Source: Halobacillus litoralis (GTDB lineage: Bacteria; Bacillota; Bacilli; Bacillales; Halobacillaceae). From it: a DNA stretch of 64,000 nucleotides. Every line of letters starts with the position of its first letter. The stretch's first letter is position 1. The translations under genes and the position numbers were made by a program. Shown here in pieces: positions 62,780 to 64,000 of this stretch. The notes under the pieces are model-generated. The model was not told the DNA's origin. It worked only from the letters and a program-made list of their open reading frames with translations, and ran no database searches. The stretch is from positions 3,714,001 through 3,778,000 of the forward strand of contig NZ_CP129016.1 in assembly GCF_020524085.2 (NCBI RefSeq), read 5' to 3'.

Positions 62780-63236
62780 AAAGAATATGGCAGGATTGTG
62801 GAAGACTCAGTTTCGAGATGTGTCCGGGGTTCGTTGCCTTGTTGGGCGTTAGGGGTGGTCGGGAAGCTACTCGCTTTCCTGCGGGGATGACGGCAAGCCT
62901 CCTCGTGCTACGCACTGCGGGGTCTCGCCGTCATCCCCGCGGGAGTCTCGCAGTTTCCCAACCACCCCTTTCGATGTATTCGTAAAACGAACCCCTTTGC
63001 TCAAAGAGACTGCCTTCCACTCTTCCGCTCTTATAAGCATAAGGCCTTCTCTATTTCAGAATCCAAATAAACATAAGGGTGAAGTGTAACGCCCACATTT
63101 CCATCGAGCTTGAAAGCTTCTTATTCCAGAAGTGGTTTCGAGACACTTATAAAATTAAGGGGCGGAGCGAACCTTTTCCCGTAGCCCCTAAAATCACACA
63201 AACGTCTCGGAACTGTGTCTTCAAGTATAGGGAGCT
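62780..63236. repeat. Dispersed inverted-repeat element, copy 8
   Basis: About 455 bp. Ends: GAAGACTCAGTTTCGAGATG (62801-62820) and ACGTCTCGGAACTGTGTCTTC (63202-63222). The first block (62850-62967) is intact and almost identical to that of copy 2. The second (63160-63190) is mostly deleted. It fills the divergent gap between yhaQ and yhzD, so it lies upstream of both genes. I see no gene in the 650 bp between them. Confidence 0.8.
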
Positions 63237-63354
63237 ATTGTGGAAGAATGGAATGGGTGATTTTTTTAATGGAAATTTGCTGTTCAAGCAGGAATATCGA
63301 CGTCGTATGACAAAAGTAAATAATGAACAGCTATTCATTCAAGGAGGCACAACA

Positions 63355-63540
63355 ATGAAGACATACTACTTAACTGTATTCGAAAAAGATGGGACCAATG
63401 TTCTCGATGAAAACTTCCAAGCAGAAAATGATGACCAGGCAAAGAAAATAGGGGCAGAGAAACTTGAGGAGAAAGGGTACAGCAATCACACCCATCGCTG
63501 CGCTGCACCTGAAGGACATTTAGTTTTGTTCCACAGATAA
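63355..63540 (+). CDS. yhzD: YhzD-like small protein
   Basis: A 61-residue soluble protein, MKTYYLTVFEKDGTNVLDENF.., which fits the YhzD-like family (about 60 aa). It has an alpha/beta pattern with KKIGAEKLEEKGYSNHTHR. ATG at 63355 follows AAGGAGG. It lies between yhaQ and yhaR, where B. subtilis has yhzD. Function unknown. Confidence 0.78.
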   Translation: MKTYYLTVFEKDGTNVLDENFQAENDDQAKKIGAEKLEEKGYSNHTHRCAAPEGHLVLFHR

Positions 63541-63563
63541 CACGAAAAACAATGTAAAACCAT

Positions 63564-63594
63564 AAAAAGTCGCGCTTCTAGGCGCGACTTTTTA
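63564..63594. terminator. Bidirectional terminator, yhzD / yhaR
   Basis: AAAAAGTCGCGC/GCGCGACTTTTT perfect 12-bp stem between convergent stops. Confidence 0.85.
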
Positions 63595-64000
63595 CTATTT
63601 ACCTTGAAATTCCGGCTTTCTTTTATTCAAGAAGGCTTCAACCCCTTCTCTATGATCAGCGGTTTGAAGTAACCGCCATTGGTTTTCACGTTCTTTCTCC
63701 AAGTAGTGAGATAAACGTTCCATTCCATGCTGGTGATACATTTCTTTTGTAGCAATCATGGATTTCAATGGACGGCTGCTCCACTCTTCCGCGAGACGTG
63801 CTGCTTCTTCTTGGACAGGTCCATTGACGACGATATCCACAAGTTTATGATCATAGGCTTCTTTTGCTCTCATTTGCTGCCCTTCCCAAGCAAAATGTTT
63901 AGCCTGATGTGTCCCTAAACGTTCCTGCAGCCAAAAATGACCTCCACCATCTGGAGCTAATCCAATACCTATAAAGTTCATAGATAATTTGGCGTCTGGT
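63595..64000 (-). CDS. yhaR: Enoyl-CoA hydratase/isomerase family protein YhaR (C-terminal part)
   Basis: The reading frame is open to the right edge, so only about 134 C-terminal residues are seen. LAPDGGGHFWLQERLG corresponds to the crotonase active-site region (Asp/Gly in place of the usual Glu). It is followed by the EAYDHKLVDIVV helix and the typical C-terminal KEMYHQHGME..HREGVEAFLNKRKPEFQGK. It lies beside yhzD as B. subtilis yhaR does. The acyl-CoA substrate is unknown. Confidence 0.88.
   Translation of the reverse strand, partial: PDAKLSMNFIGIGLAPDGGGHFWLQERLGTHQAKHFAWEGQQMRAKEAYDHKLVDIVVNGPVQEEAARLAEEWSSRPLKSMIATKEMYHQHGMERLSHYLEKERENQWRLLQTADHREGVEAFLNKRKPEFQGK

Noticed and set aside
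1..64000. CRISPR arrays, tRNA genes, complete insertion sequences, prophage genes
   Set aside because: No regularly spaced direct repeats with unique spacers, no cloverleaf sequences, and no transposase, integrase or phage structural genes were recognised. The only tandem repeat is the 21-bp set without spacers.

Overview
The window looks like a chromosomal segment of a moderately halophilic, spore-forming member of the Bacillaceae; Halobacillus or a close relative is my best guess. It carries a complete gerPA-gerPF spore-coat operon, yhaL, scoC, comK, an OpuA-type glycine betaine importer with its own GbsR-type regulator, and a second GbsR-type regulator. Many proteins are acid-rich. Gene order follows several Bacillus subtilis blocks: asnO-yisL, yisB-addAB, yhjD-yhjE-signal peptidase-comK, lcfB-lplJ-yhfI-yhfH, hemY-hemH-hemE-pbpF-hmoB, yhaA-ecsCBA-hit-trpP-yhaH-scoC-yhaI-yhaJ-prsA-yhaL, and yhaN-yhaO-yhaP-yhaQ-yhzD-yhaR. 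No tRNA, rRNA, CRISPR array or transposase gene was seen.

Layout. 1-6.3 kb: end of an N-acetylglucosamine PTS permease gene, asnO, an apparently Fur-controlled small RNA, yisL and rocD. 6.4-9.3 kb: three membrane-protein genes. 9.4-11.3 kb: gerP operon. 11.5-19 kb: yisB and the AddAB recombination nuclease. 19.8-23.7 kb: signal peptidase, yhjE, SOS-type yhjD, comK, a DUF3939-like gene and an SDR gene. 24.3-28.8 kb: a possible structured RNA, a possibly truncated gene, lcfB, lplJ, yhfI and yhfH. 29.1-31.3 kb: LacI regulator and nucleoside hydrolase. 31.3-37.6 kb: late haem biosynthesis, pbpF and hmoB. 37.6-41.2 kb: thiol oxidation pair and LiaFSR. 41.4-47.7 kb: stress ferritin-like gene, yhaA, ecsCBA, hit, trpP, yhaH. 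47.8-51.7 kb: opuA and its regulator. 51.9-60.4 kb: scoC to prsA, yhaL, gbsR-like gene, yhaN/yhaO. 60.5-64 kb: a Na+/drug-type ABC exporter, yhzD and part of yhaR.

Themes. Regulatory sites can be read directly: tandem Fur boxes over a promoter for a C-rich RNA, a TRAP-type (G/T)AG array over the trpP ribosome binding site, a consensus FadR box at lcfB, LexA-like boxes at yhjD and yhaO, a NagR-like site plus cre at nagP, a sigma-B promoter at the ferritin-like gene, and two perfect palindromes between opuA and its divergent regulator.

Two unusual properties stand out. First, a dispersed element with about 20-bp terminal inverted repeats is present seven times plus one solo end; one copy contains a second, nested repeat. 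Second, four otherwise intact genes (nagP, lcfB, trpP, yhaN) each carry a single extra base in a run of six or seven identical bases. This looks like sequencing error, although real phase variation cannot be excluded from the sequence alone.
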